A stretch of DNA of 64,000 bases. It comes from Bradyrhizobium sp. dw_411. Lineage in GTDB: Bacteria > Pseudomonadota > Alphaproteobacteria > Rhizobiales > Xanthobacteraceae. The position numbers and the translations under genes are program-made. Positions within the stretch are counted from its first letter, which is position 1, and the number at the start of each line of letters is the position of its first letter. The stretch covers positions 1 through 64,000 of the forward strand of contig NZ_JAAVUY010000003.1 in assembly GCF_018449695.1 (NCBI RefSeq), in the 5' to 3' direction. Positions 53,800 to 62,515 of the stretch are shown here, piece after piece. The notes beneath the pieces were generated by a model. That model worked only from the letters and a program-made list of their open reading frames with translations, was not told where the DNA came from and did no database searches.

Positions 53800-56406
53800 G
53801 TGCTGACAAGTATTGTTGTATCGATTGTCAAAGCCTGCACACGGTTTTCCGCTATTACTGTCCTGATCGCCCTCGTGCTTGCGGTCGGAGCGGGCTTCTA
53901 TACTGCCCGACACTTTGAAATCAACACCGACATCAACACGCTGATTTCGCCTGATCTGGACTGGCGCAAGCGTGACAATCAGTTCGACAGTGCGTTCGAT
54001 CGCGACAGGACAATTCTCGCTGTTGTGGAAGGGCCGACGCCGGAACTCACCAACGCCGCAAGCGATGCTCTCGCCAAGAAACTGTCCGGCGATACCAAGC
54101 ATTTCGAATCGGTCCAGCCGCTGGGATCAGGGGAGTTCTTTGAGAAAAACGGCCTGCTGTTCCTGCCTGCCGCCGAAGTCGGCCAGCTGACCGGTCAATT
54201 TTCCTCCGCCGCGCCGCTGATCGAGATCATGGCCGGCGACCCCAGCATCCGGGGATTGACCGGTGCGCTCGAAACCGGCCTCGCCGGCGTCAAGCGCGGC
54301 CAGGTCAAGCTGGATAACACCGAGCGGCCGTTCTCGCTGATCGCCCAAACCATCGAGGATGTGCTGAACAAGGGATCCGCCACATTCTCCTGGCGCGAAC
54401 TCGTCAGCGACAAGCCTTTGACCGATTCCGACCGGCGCGCCTTCATCGAGTTCAAGCCGATCCTCGATTTCAATGCGCTGGAGCCCGGCAAAGACGCAAC
54501 CGACGCGATCAGGCAGGCCGCCGTCGATCTCAATTTCGCCGGTCAATATGGCTCACGCGTGAGGCTGACCGGACCGGTTCCGATCGCCAATGAAGAATTC
54601 GCAACCGTGGCCGACGGCGCGGTCGTCAACGGCGTCGGCACCGTGCTGGTCGTGCTTGTCATCCTCTGGATGGCGCTGCATTCGGTGAAGATCATCTCCG
54701 CGGTATTCGTCAACCTCTTCATCGGCCTTTCCATCACCACCGCGGTCGGCCTGATGATGGTGGGTTCGCTGAACCTGTTGTCGATCGCCTTCGCCGTGCT
54801 GTTCGTCGGACTGGGCGTGGATTTCGGTATCCAGTTCAGCGTCCGCTACCGCTCCGAGCGTTTCAAGAAAAACGACTTGAAGTTGGCGCTGGAGAAGGCT
54901 GCCGAATATTCCGCGATTCCGCTTTCACTGGCGGCGATGGCGACGGCGGCCGGATTCCTTTCGTTCTTGCCGACCGACTACAAAGGTGTGTCGGAACTCG
55001 GAAAGATTGCCGGCGTCGGCATGCTGGTGGCTTTTATCTCCAGCATCACCGTGCTGCCGGCGATGCTCAACCTGCTTAACCCGCCCGGGGAAAAAGAGCC
55101 CGTTGGCTATGCCTTCATGGCGCCGGTGGATCATTTCCTTGAAAAGCATCGCGTCGCCATCATCGTCGGCACGCTCCTGGTCGCGGTTGCCGGTCTGCCA
55201 CTGCTTTATTGGCTCAGGTTTGACTTCAACCCGATCAACTTGCGCAATCCGAAGGTCGAATCGATCGCAACCTTTCTCGATCTGCGGAAGGATCCCAACA
55301 CCGGCGCCAATGCCATCAACGTGATGACGAATTCGGAAGCCGAGGCGAAGAAGATCGAAGCCCGGCTAACGCAGGTCCCGGAGGTTCTCCGGGTGCTGTC
55401 GCTGGATAGTTTTGTGCCCGAAGACCAGCCGGAAAAGCTCAAGCTGATCGCCCAGGGCGCCAAAATTCTCAACCCGGCGCTCAATCCGGAATCCGTCGAT
55501 GCTGCACCGTCCGACGAGGAAAATGTCGAGGCCCTGAAGGGATCAGCGGAAGCCCTGCGCAGGACCGCCGGCGATTTAAAAGGACCGGGGGCTGTGACGT
55601 CGCGGCGGCTCGCCGACGATCTGTCGAAGCTCGCGGCTTCCAATCAGGCCACGCGCGACAAGGTCCAGGCCATCTTCGTCACGCCGCTGAAGATCGTTCT
55701 CGATCAGCTCAAGAACTCACTGCAGGCACAGCCGGTCAGCCTGAAGACGCTGCCGCCGGATATCGTGAATAGCTGGAAAGCCAAGGATGGCCTGATGCGC
55801 GTCGAGGCGCAGCCGCGCGGCGATCCGAACGACAATGACACGCTGCGCAAGTTTGCAGGTGCCGTGCTGGATGCCGAACCGAACGCGATTGGCGGACCGG
55901 TATCGATCCTCAAATCCGGTGACACCGTCGTCAAGGCATTCATCCATGCCGGCCTGACGGCGCTGATCGTGATCAGCTTCCTGCTCTGGCTGACCTTGCG
56001 GCGCGTCACCGACGTGCTGCTGACGCTGGTCCCGCTATTGGTGGCGGGCGCGGTAACGATGGAGATCTGCGTGCTGATCGGTTTGCCGCTCAACTTCGCC
56101 AACATCGTCGCGCTGCCATTGCTGCTTGGCGTCGGCGTCGCCTTCAAGATTTATTATGTCACGGCGTGGCGCGCCGGCAGAACAAACTTGCTGCAGTCGA
56201 GCCTGACGCGAGCGATATTTTTCAGCGCGCTGACCACAGCCACGGCGTTCGGCAGCCTGTGGCTATCGAATCATCCGGGAACGGCGAGCATGGGCAAACT
56301 GCTCGCGCTCTCGCTGGTGACGACGCTGGCGGCTGTGTTGTTGTTTCAGCCCGCGCTAATGGGCAAACCGCGCGATGTCAGGGAGGAGACAGATATCTCC
56401 CACTGA
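53800..56406 (+). CDS. hpnN: Hopanoid transporter HpnN (RND/MMPL family)
   Basis: Inner-membrane RND-type transporter of 868 residues needed in Rhodopseudomonas palustris for moving hopanoids to the outer membrane. It has two sets of one plus five membrane helices and two periplasmic domains; the signature segments are 'LFVGLGVDFGIQFSVRYR' in the first half and 'PLLLGVGVAFKIYYVTAWR' in the second. It starts with a GTG preceded by agaaagagaag, since the overlapping ATG two bases earlier hits a stop at once. The last 51 bases overlap the convergent DUF2147 gene. Confidence 0.9.
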   Translation: MLTSIVVSIVKACTRFSAITVLIALVLAVGAGFYTARHFEINTDINTLISPDLDWRKRDNQFDSAFDRDRTILAVVEGPTPELTNAASDALAKKLSGDTKHFESVQPLGSGEFFEKNGLLFLPAAEVGQLTGQFSSAAPLIEIMAGDPSIRGLTGALETGLAGVKRGQVKLDNTERPFSLIAQTIEDVLNKGSATFSWRELVSDKPLTDSDRRAFIEFKPILDFNALEPGKDATDAIRQAAVDLNFAGQYGSRVRLTGPVPIANEEFATVADGAVVNGVGTVLVVLVILWMALHSVKIISAVFVNLFIGLSITTAVGLMMVGSLNLLSIAFAVLFVGLGVDFGIQFSVRYRSERFKKNDLKLALEKAAEYSAIPLSLAAMATAAGFLSFLPTDYKGVSELGKIAGVGMLVAFISSITVLPAMLNLLNPPGEKEPVGYAFMAPVDHFLEKHRVAIIVGTLLVAVAGLPLLYWLRFDFNPINLRNPKVESIATFLDLRKDPNTGANAINVMTNSEAEAKKIEARLTQVPEVLRVLSLDSFVPEDQPEKLKLIAQGAKILNPALNPESVDAAPSDEENVEALKGSAEALRRTAGDLKGPGAVTSRRLADDLSKLAASNQATRDKVQAIFVTPLKIVLDQLKNSLQAQPVSLKTLPPDIVNSWKAKDGLMRVEAQPRGDPNDNDTLRKFAGAVLDAEPNAIGGPVSILKSGDTVVKAFIHAGLTALIVISFLLWLTLRRVTDVLLTLVPLLVAGAVTMEICVLIGLPLNFANIVALPLLLGVGVAFKIYYVTAWRAGRTNLLQSSLTRAIFFSALTTATAFGSLWLSNHPGTASMGKLLALSLVTTLAAVLLFQPALMGKPRDVREETDISH

Positions 56407-56973
56407 ATCAGCGGCCTGCTTTTGGCCCGCTGTCTTTGCGCCCGAAGTGACCGAGCCCGTGGTCTTCGGTGCGGCGGCCTTGGGTAGCGCTCCCGGTGTC
56501 GTCCCCTTGGCCATACTGTTGGCCGTGCTGGAGGGAATAGGCCCTGCGACGCGGGTCCAGGTTTCGCCGCCGCAGAGAAAGCCCAGCACGCAGCCTTGGA
56601 TTTCAAGCTGGTCGGACCCGACGGGCTTGATGGTCGAACTGTAGGATTGGCCGTCCTTGGCGTTATAAACTTGGCCTTCCCATTGATCGGCCCCTGGCTT
56701 TTTCTTCATGTCGATCAGGATCGGCATGCCCAGCGTCGGCCTGCTGCGTTTTGAGGCATCGGGATTGTTGGTGTCACGCCCGCCGGGCGTTTTTTCCCAG
56801 GCCACGACGCCCCACATGTCTCCGTTGCATTCGGCGACTCGGATGTTGGCGACGCCGTCCGCGACCTTCCAGTCGCCGGTTGGATCCGCCGCCAAAGCGG
56901 GCGCAAGACCTGTCGCTAAAAATAATCCTGAATATACTAATCTGGTCGTGATGTTTCGCGGGCAGTGCAACAT
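56356..56973 (-). CDS. DUF2147 domain-containing exported protein
   Basis: Exported protein of 205 residues with a signal peptide cleaved near ALAAD (residue 29). Residues about 30-140 are the DUF2147 domain ('DPTGDWKVADGVANIRVAEC', 'GQSYSSTIKPVGSDQLEIQG'), a small beta-barrel of unknown function common near hopanoid and envelope genes. The remaining 65 residues are a low-complexity Ser/Thr/Ala/Lys tail that runs into the antisense strand of hpnN. That tail could be a recent extension through loss of an earlier stop (inference). Confidence 0.83.
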   Translation of the reverse strand: MLHCPRNITTRLVYSGLFLATGLAPALAADPTGDWKVADGVANIRVAECNGDMWGVVAWEKTPGGRDTNNPDASKRSRPTLGMPILIDMKKKPGADQWEGQVYNAKDGQSYSSTIKPVGSDQLEIQGCVLGFLCGGETWTRVAGPIPSSTANSMAKGTTPGALPKAAAPKTTGSVTSGAKTAGQKQAADSVGDICLLPDIARFAH

Positions 56974-57073
56974 GGTTCAACCTGTGCTTAAGTAGATGAT
57001 CCGAACGGGGGGCAAAACGCCGCATTGAGCGTTTTCAGTTGACGAAATGACCTTCAATCGAAGTAAGTAGATA

Positions 57074-58465
57074 ATGCTATATTCAAATCTAGACGTTTCC
57101 GAGATGTTTGTGGACCGGCAGTCGCAGCGCAGTTCCATGCATGCACGCCATCTGAACGAGCAGCTGGTCCGGGTTCTAAAGACAATCGGCTATGATGTCG
57201 GCTTTCAAAAAGGCCAAGGTCAGTATTTGTTCGATCGGGACGGCGCCAAATATCTCGACCTTTTGAGCGGTTTTGGCGTTTTTGCGATTGGACGGAATCA
57301 TCCGGCGCTGCGCCAAGCCTTGAAGAGCGTCCTCGATAGCGACCTGCCCAATCTTGTGCAACTCGACGTCTCGACGCTGGCCGGTGTGCTGGCCGAACGC
57401 CTGCTTAAATATGTGCCGTATCTGGACAAGGTATTTTTCGCCAATTCAGGCGCAGAATGTGTCGAAGCTGCGATTAAATTTGCCCGTGGCGCGACCGGCC
57501 GTCCCGGTATCGTGTACTGCGCACACGCGTTCCACGGTCTGTCCTATGGCGGGCTGTCGCTGACCGATGATCCCAATTTCCGCGCCGGTTTCGAGCCGCT
57601 GCTGCCGGGATGCACATCGATCCCGTTCAACGATCTCGCAGCCTTGGAGCAGGCATTGTCGTCGCGCCAGGTTGCCGCTTTTATCGTCGAGCCGATCCAG
57701 GGCAAGGGCGTCAATATGCCCAGCGACGAGTTCCTGCCCGGCGCGGCCGCGCTGTGCCGCAAATACGGGACGTTGTTCGTCGCCGATGAAATTCAGACCG
57801 GAATCGGGCGCACCGGACGATTCCTGGCGGTTGAGCACTGGAATGTCGAACCCGACATGGTGCTGCTCGCCAAGGCGCTGTCGGGCGGCCACGTTCCGGT
57901 TGGCGCGGTGCTCACCCGCAAGAGCGTCTTCGACAAGATCTTCAATCAAATGGATCGTGCCGTCGTTCACGGATCGACCTTCGCCAAGAACGATCTGGCG
58001 ATGGCCGCCGGCATCGCGACGCTTGAGGTGATCGAGTCCGAAAAGCTGATCGACGCTGCCGCCAAGCGCGGCGCGGAATTGCGGCTGGCGCTGACCCGAA
58101 TGGTTCCGGGCTATGAACTTCTGAAAGAAGTTCGCGGCAAGGGGCTGATGATCGGCGTCGAGTTTGGTCCGCCGAAGTCGCTACGCTTGAAAGCCTCGTG
58201 GAACGTTCTGGAAACCGCGAGCAAGGGTCTGTTCTGCCAGCTCATCACGGTGCCGCTGTTCAAGGATCACAAGATCCTTACGCAAGTCTCCGGCCACGGC
58301 AGCCATACCGTCAAGCTGCTGCCGCCGCTGACCATCACCGAAGAAGACAGCAAGTGGATCGAGACGGCGTTCGATTCCGTTATCGCCTCCAGCCACAAAG
58401 TGCCCGGCGCGATCTGGTCGCTGGGCAAGACGCTGGTCGATAACGCCGTGCGCAAATCCGCTTAG
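57074..58465 (+). CDS. hpnO: Hopanoid aminotransferase HpnO
   Basis: Class III PLP-dependent aminotransferase of 463 residues. PLP contacts are seen in 'FVADEIQTGIGRTG' (the Asp) and 'LLAKALSGGHVPVGA' (the Schiff-base lysine). In hopanoid producers this enzyme converts formylhopane to aminobacteriohopanetriol. The N-terminus before 'YLFDRDGAKYLDLLSGFG' is longer than in ornithine-type aminotransferases, as in HpnO. The ATG has no strong ribosome-binding site. Assignment rests on the cluster context as well as family; an acetylornithine-type role is the fallback. Confidence 0.85.
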   Translation: MLYSNLDVSEMFVDRQSQRSSMHARHLNEQLVRVLKTIGYDVGFQKGQGQYLFDRDGAKYLDLLSGFGVFAIGRNHPALRQALKSVLDSDLPNLVQLDVSTLAGVLAERLLKYVPYLDKVFFANSGAECVEAAIKFARGATGRPGIVYCAHAFHGLSYGGLSLTDDPNFRAGFEPLLPGCTSIPFNDLAALEQALSSRQVAAFIVEPIQGKGVNMPSDEFLPGAAALCRKYGTLFVADEIQTGIGRTGRFLAVEHWNVEPDMVLLAKALSGGHVPVGAVLTRKSVFDKIFNQMDRAVVHGSTFAKNDLAMAAGIATLEVIESEKLIDAAAKRGAELRLALTRMVPGYELLKEVRGKGLMIGVEFGPPKSLRLKASWNVLETASKGLFCQLITVPLFKDHKILTQVSGHGSHTVKLLPPLTITEEDSKWIETAFDSVIASSHKVPGAIWSLGKTLVDNAVRKSA

Positions 58466-58545
58466 AGCGGGATGCGCGCGGCCGCTGTTCTCGCGTGCGG
58501 TTCTCGACAAGTTGACTTTACGCACGCGCCGCCGCGGGCAGGATC

Positions 58546-59283
58546 ATGCGCATGAACGATGCCCCGGTGGTTCTCATCACCAACGCGTTGCACTATGTCG
58601 GCCCGGCTTCGGTGGCGCGGATGTCGCGTAATGGTGCGCGTATCGTGGCGCAGGATGTTGCGTTTTCGGATCCGTCGATCCGCCAATCCTTCATCGCGGA
58701 TCGCCCTGGTATCATCACCTGCGACGCGATCGGGCCGGGCGAAATAATTGCCGCCGCGCTCGACGCGCATGGCCGGATCGATGCGGTCGTCAGCAATGAC
58801 GAAGCGCCCGCGATCCGCGCGCCACTTGAAGAGGCGACGACCGAGGACTTCCGCTCCGGGTTGGAGGCGATGATGGTGCGGCCGTTTGAATTGGCCAGGG
58901 CCGCGATCAAGCCGATGAAACGTCAGGGCGGCGGACGCATCATTCTGGTGACGTCGGCGGCACCATTGCGCGGCCTGTCGAATTATTCGATGTACGCGGC
59001 CGCGCGGGGCGGCGCCAACGCGCTGACGTTGACGCTGGCGCGTGAACTTGCGCCCCACAATATTCTCGTCAATGCGGTGGCGCCGAACTACGTGGAAAAT
59101 CCGAGTTACTTTCCGCCGGAGCTTCTGGCCAATGCAGAGTCGCGCGCCAAGATCGAGCGCAACATCCCGCTCGGCCGCCTCGGCAAGCCCGACGAAGTCG
59201 GCGCGCTGGTCGAGTTCCTCGCGACCGGCGATTGCGGGTTCGTCACCGGCCACGTGATTCCGATTGCGGGCGGTTGGGCATGA
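58546..59283 (+). CDS. Candidate halohydrin dehalogenase (SDR-related)
   Basis: Protein of 245 residues with the SDR fold but without its cofactor and catalytic signature. The glycine-rich NAD motif is replaced by T12-NALH-Y17-V-G19, which fits the halohydrin dehalogenase motif T-x4-(F/Y)-x-G. The catalytic triad reads S137-x12-Y150-x3-R154, with Arg in place of the SDR Lys. The stretch P180-N181-Y182 replaces the SDR 'PG' and matches the halide-binding loop of HheC-type enzymes. It would interconvert vicinal haloalcohols and epoxides. It follows hpnO by 80 bases on the same strand. A cofactor-less non-dehalogenating relative remains possible. Confidence 0.72.
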   Translation: MRMNDAPVVLITNALHYVGPASVARMSRNGARIVAQDVAFSDPSIRQSFIADRPGIITCDAIGPGEIIAAALDAHGRIDAVVSNDEAPAIRAPLEEATTEDFRSGLEAMMVRPFELARAAIKPMKRQGGGRIILVTSAAPLRGLSNYSMYAAARGGANALTLTLARELAPHNILVNAVAPNYVENPSYFPPELLANAESRAKIERNIPLGRLGKPDEVGALVEFLATGDCGFVTGHVIPIAGGWA

Positions 59284-59334
59284 CGTTGGCGTGAGACGCA
59301 GTGCGATCCACGTCGAGATCGCGCAATTTTTCCG

Positions 59335-59457
59335 GCGTCATTGCGAGAAGCGAAGCGACGAAGCAATCCACTCTTTTCTTTGCGCTGCAAGATGGATTGC
59401 TTCGCGGAGCTTGTCATCGGGCGCGCATTCGCGCGACCCGTTGGCTCGCAATGACGG
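59335..59457. repeat. Palindromic intergenic repeat (family E)
   Basis: Element bounded by 'cgtcattgcgag' and 'ctcgcaatgacg' inverted ends, with an inner pair 'gaagcaatcca'/'tggattgcttc' and a hairpin 'gggcgcgcattcgcgcgaccc'. This design is very common in Bradyrhizobium intergenic regions. It separates two convergent genes and may act as a transcription barrier. Confidence 0.85.
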
Positions 59458-59468
59458 CGCACCAACGG

Positions 59469-61085
59469 CTATCTGCGATCCTCCAGGATCATCGCCGCGC
59501 CCTTTTCGGCGATCATCGCGGTCGGTGTATTGGTATTCCCCGAAGTGATCGTCGGCATGACAGACGCATCGGCAACGCGAAGCCCTGCCAGGCCGCGAAA
59601 GCGCAGGCGTTCGTCGACGACGGCCAGGGGATCGCTGGCCGTTCCCATTTTTGCGGTGCCGACGGGATGAAAGATCGTGGTGCCGATATCGCCGGCGGCT
59701 TTCGCGAGCGCTGCGTCATCGTCGCCGACGGAGGGTCCAGGCAGGAATTCCTGGGGATGATAGGGTGTCAGCACCGGCTGCTTCATCAGGCGCCGCGTGG
59801 TGCGGATGGCGTCGGCGGCGACCTGGCGGTCGTCGTCGGTGGTCAGATAATTCGGCGCAATCGACGGCGCCTGATCCGGCTGCGCCGAGCGGATGCGGAC
59901 GGTGCCGCGCGAGGTCGGCTGCAGATTGCAAGCGCTTACCGTGACGGCCGGAAAACGATGCAGGGGATCGCCGAATTTATCGAGCGACAGCGGCTGCACA
60001 TGGAACTGGATGTTGGCGCGCTCACGACGCGGATCCGACCGCGTAAAAATGCCGAGCTGTGACGGCGCCATGGTCAGCGGGCCGCGCCGGCGCAAGGCAT
60101 AATCGAGGCCCATCAGGCCGCGCCCGATCAGAGAATAATACGTCTCGTTGAGCGTGCGAACGCCATCGACCTTGTAGATCGCGCGCTGCTGCAGATGGTC
60201 CTGCAAATTGCGGCCGACGCCCTGGCGGTCGAGCACGCTCGCGATACCCAGCGGCGTCAGCCAATCCGCAGGCCCGATGCCGGAGCGATGCAGCACCTGC
60301 GCCGATCCGATCGATCCCGCGCACAGGATCACTTCGCCTTTGGTGCGGGCTTCGATGACTTCGCCGCCGCGGATAAAGCGCACGCCGACGGCACGGCCAT
60401 TCTCGACGATCAGGCGATCGACCAGCACGTTTTTTTCCAGCCGCAGATTGGCGCGATTGAGTACCGGCTTGAGGAAGCCGCGCGCCGACGACCAGCGCCG
60501 TCCGCGTTTCTGGTTGACGTGGAAATAGCCGACGCCTTCATTGTCGCCGGTGTTGAAATCCGGAATTTTACGGATTCCCATCTGTTGAGCGGCATCGCCG
60601 ATCGCATCGAGAATGGCCCAGGACAGCCGCGGCGCTTCGATCCGCCAGCCGCCGCCGGCGCCGTGATGTTCGCTCTCGCCGAGAAAATGATCTTCCAGCC
60701 GACGGAACGCCGGCAGTACGTCATCATAACCCCAGCCGGTCAGGCCAAGCTGGCGCCAGTGATCGTAATCGGCGGCCTGGCCGCGCATCGAGATCATGGC
60801 GTTGATGGCCGAGGAGCCGCCGATCACCTTGCCGCGGGGATAGGCCAGCGCGCGGCCGTTGAGGCCGGCTTCGGGCTCCGTCTTGAACATCCAGTCCGAG
60901 CGCGGATTGCCGATTGCGAAGAGATAGCCGACCGGGATGTGAAACCAGATCCAGTTGTCGTTGCCGCCGGCTTCCAGGATCAGGACACGGTTTTTGGGAT
61001 CGGCCGACAGCCGGTTGGCCATGATGCAGCCCGCGGTGCCCGCGCCTACGACGATATAGTCAAAATCACCTTCAAGCCGCTGCAT
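59469..61085 (-). CDS. GMC family FAD-dependent oxidoreductase (choline dehydrogenase-like)
   Basis: Flavoprotein alcohol dehydrogenase/oxidase of 538 residues. The FAD motif 'DYIVVGAGTAGCIMANRL' is at the N-terminus, the first GMC signature near residue 80 ('YPRGKVIGGSSAINAM'), and the active-site His and the distal Asn are in 'FHPVGTAKMG' and 'TSGNTNTPTAMIAE'. The family oxidises choline, alcohols or polyethylene glycol, usually donating electrons to the respiratory chain. No betaine aldehyde dehydrogenase or transporter is next to it. It is convergent with the halohydrin dehalogenase candidate. Confidence 0.88.
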   Translation of the reverse strand: MQRLEGDFDYIVVGAGTAGCIMANRLSADPKNRVLILEAGGNDNWIWFHIPVGYLFAIGNPRSDWMFKTEPEAGLNGRALAYPRGKVIGGSSAINAMISMRGQAADYDHWRQLGLTGWGYDDVLPAFRRLEDHFLGESEHHGAGGGWRIEAPRLSWAILDAIGDAAQQMGIRKIPDFNTGDNEGVGYFHVNQKRGRRWSSARGFLKPVLNRANLRLEKNVLVDRLIVENGRAVGVRFIRGGEVIEARTKGEVILCAGSIGSAQVLHRSGIGPADWLTPLGIASVLDRQGVGRNLQDHLQQRAIYKVDGVRTLNETYYSLIGRGLMGLDYALRRRGPLTMAPSQLGIFTRSDPRRERANIQFHVQPLSLDKFGDPLHRFPAVTVSACNLQPTSRGTVRIRSAQPDQAPSIAPNYLTTDDDRQVAADAIRTTRRLMKQPVLTPYHPQEFLPGPSVGDDDAALAKAAGDIGTTIFHPVGTAKMGTASDPLAVVDERLRFRGLAGLRVADASVMPTITSGNTNTPTAMIAEKGAAMILEDRR

Positions 61086-61256
61086 AAGTCATCACCGTGT
61101 GCCGCCATAACACTCAAACGAACCCCGGCGCGTGCGAGCCGTGGATCGTTAAGGCCATACCGTCGCTGTCGGCTGCTGTACAGCGCTGCGAAGTGTTGGG
61201 TGGCGCGGGGGGACATGCTAGACAGGACCCAATCGTTGTCTGACCCGAGTTTTGCC

Positions 61257-62426
61257 ATGCCCATCGTCAATCGCGTCGCCGATCTGCAACCCGATATTCA
61301 GGCCTGGCGCCGGGATATCCATGAACATCCGGAGTTGCTGTACGACGTTCACCGCACTGCGGCATTCGTGGCGGACCGGCTTCGGGAATTTGGCTGTGAC
61401 GACGTGGTCACGGGCCTCGGCCGCACCGGCGTCGTCGGTGTCATCAAGGGCCGCAAGCCCGGCAAGGGTGATCTCAGGGGGATCGGACTTCGCGCCGATA
61501 TGGACGCGCTGCCGATTGAGGAGGCGACCAGGCTTCCTTACGCCTCCAAGACACCGGGCAAGATGCATGCATGCGGCCACGACGGACACACTGCGATGTT
61601 GCTCGGCGCGGCGCGGTATCTCGCCGAGACCAGGAACTTTGCCGGCGATGCGGTTGTGATCTTTCAACCGGCGGAGGAGGGTGGCGCCGGTGCCGCTGCG
61701 ATGATCAGGGATGGCCTGATGGACCGTTTCCCGATCGATCAGGTCTACGGCATGCATAATAATCCGGGATTGCCGATCGGGTCGTTTGCGCTCCGGACCG
61801 GTCCGCTGATGGCCTCCACGGATGCCGTCGACATCCGGATCGAGGGCCTCGGCGGACATGCGGCGCGCCCGCATCTCTGCATCGATACCGTTCTGGCCGG
61901 TGCGCAATTGATCACGGCCCTGCAGTCGATCGTCTCGCGCAACGTCGATCCGCTGGAAGCGGCGGTGGTTTCGATCTGCGAGTTCCACGCCGGCAATGCG
62001 CGCAATGTGATCCCGCAAACCGCGGAACTGCACGGCACCGTCCGTACCCTGACGGCGGAGATGCGGAAGCTGGTTGAGAAGCGGGTGCATGAGGTCGTCG
62101 CTGGCGTGGCGCAGGCGACGGGCACCAAAATCGATCTGAACTATGAGCGCGGTTATCCCGTGCTGGTCAATCATGCTTCGCAGACCGATTTCGCCATCGA
62201 GGTGGCCAAGGAAATCGCCGGGGACGCCAACGTTGGCGAGATGCCGCCGATGATGGGTGCGGAGGATTTCGCCTTTATGCTGGAGCAGCGGCCGGGCGCG
62301 TTCATCTTCTGCGGCAATGGCGACAGCGCCGGGCTGCATCACCCCGCCTATAATTTCAACGATGAAGCGATTGTGTTCGGGACGTCGTATTGGGTGAAGC
62401 TGGTCGAGAACATGCTGGCGGCGTGA
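61257..62426 (+). CDS. M20 family amidohydrolase (hippurate hydrolase/IAA-amino acid hydrolase type)
   Basis: Zinc-dependent amidohydrolase of 389 residues. Metal-binding motifs are 'RADMDALPIEEA', 'MHACGHDGHTAMLLG' and 'FQPAEEGGAGA', with a dimerisation domain inserted from about residue 185. Members cleave N-acyl amino acids such as hippurate or indole-acetyl amino acids. The ATG (MPIVNRVADLQ) matches the family N-terminus; another ATG 42 bases upstream with a gggggg run before it would add 14 residues. It ends before a strong terminator shared with the phosphate transporter gene. Confidence 0.87.
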   Translation: MPIVNRVADLQPDIQAWRRDIHEHPELLYDVHRTAAFVADRLREFGCDDVVTGLGRTGVVGVIKGRKPGKGDLRGIGLRADMDALPIEEATRLPYASKTPGKMHACGHDGHTAMLLGAARYLAETRNFAGDAVVIFQPAEEGGAGAAAMIRDGLMDRFPIDQVYGMHNNPGLPIGSFALRTGPLMASTDAVDIRIEGLGGHAARPHLCIDTVLAGAQLITALQSIVSRNVDPLEAAVVSICEFHAGNARNVIPQTAELHGTVRTLTAEMRKLVEKRVHEVVAGVAQATGTKIDLNYERGYPVLVNHASQTDFAIEVAKEIAGDANVGEMPPMMGAEDFAFMLEQRPGAFIFCGNGDSAGLHHPAYNFNDEAIVFGTSYWVKLVENMLAA

Positions 62427-62460
62427 TCGCTCTCACCGGCGTGGCGACAGGTACATACGA

Positions 62461-62489
62461 AAAGGCCCGCGCTGATGGCGCGGGCCTTT
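62461..62489. terminator. Bidirectional rho-independent terminator
   Basis: AAAGGCCCGCGC and GCGCGGGCCTTT form a perfect 12-base stem with a five-base loop (TGATG). The A/T ends provide a short U-run in both directions. It lies between the convergent amidohydrolase and phosphate transporter genes, where a shared terminator is expected. Confidence 0.88.
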
Positions 62490-62515
62490 GGCTTTAAAGA
62501 GTTCGTGAGCGCCGT

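Noticed and set aside
53525..53840. Short minus-strand open frames between ispH and hpnN
   Set aside because: No ribosome-binding site, no domain, and they run into the hpnN start region.
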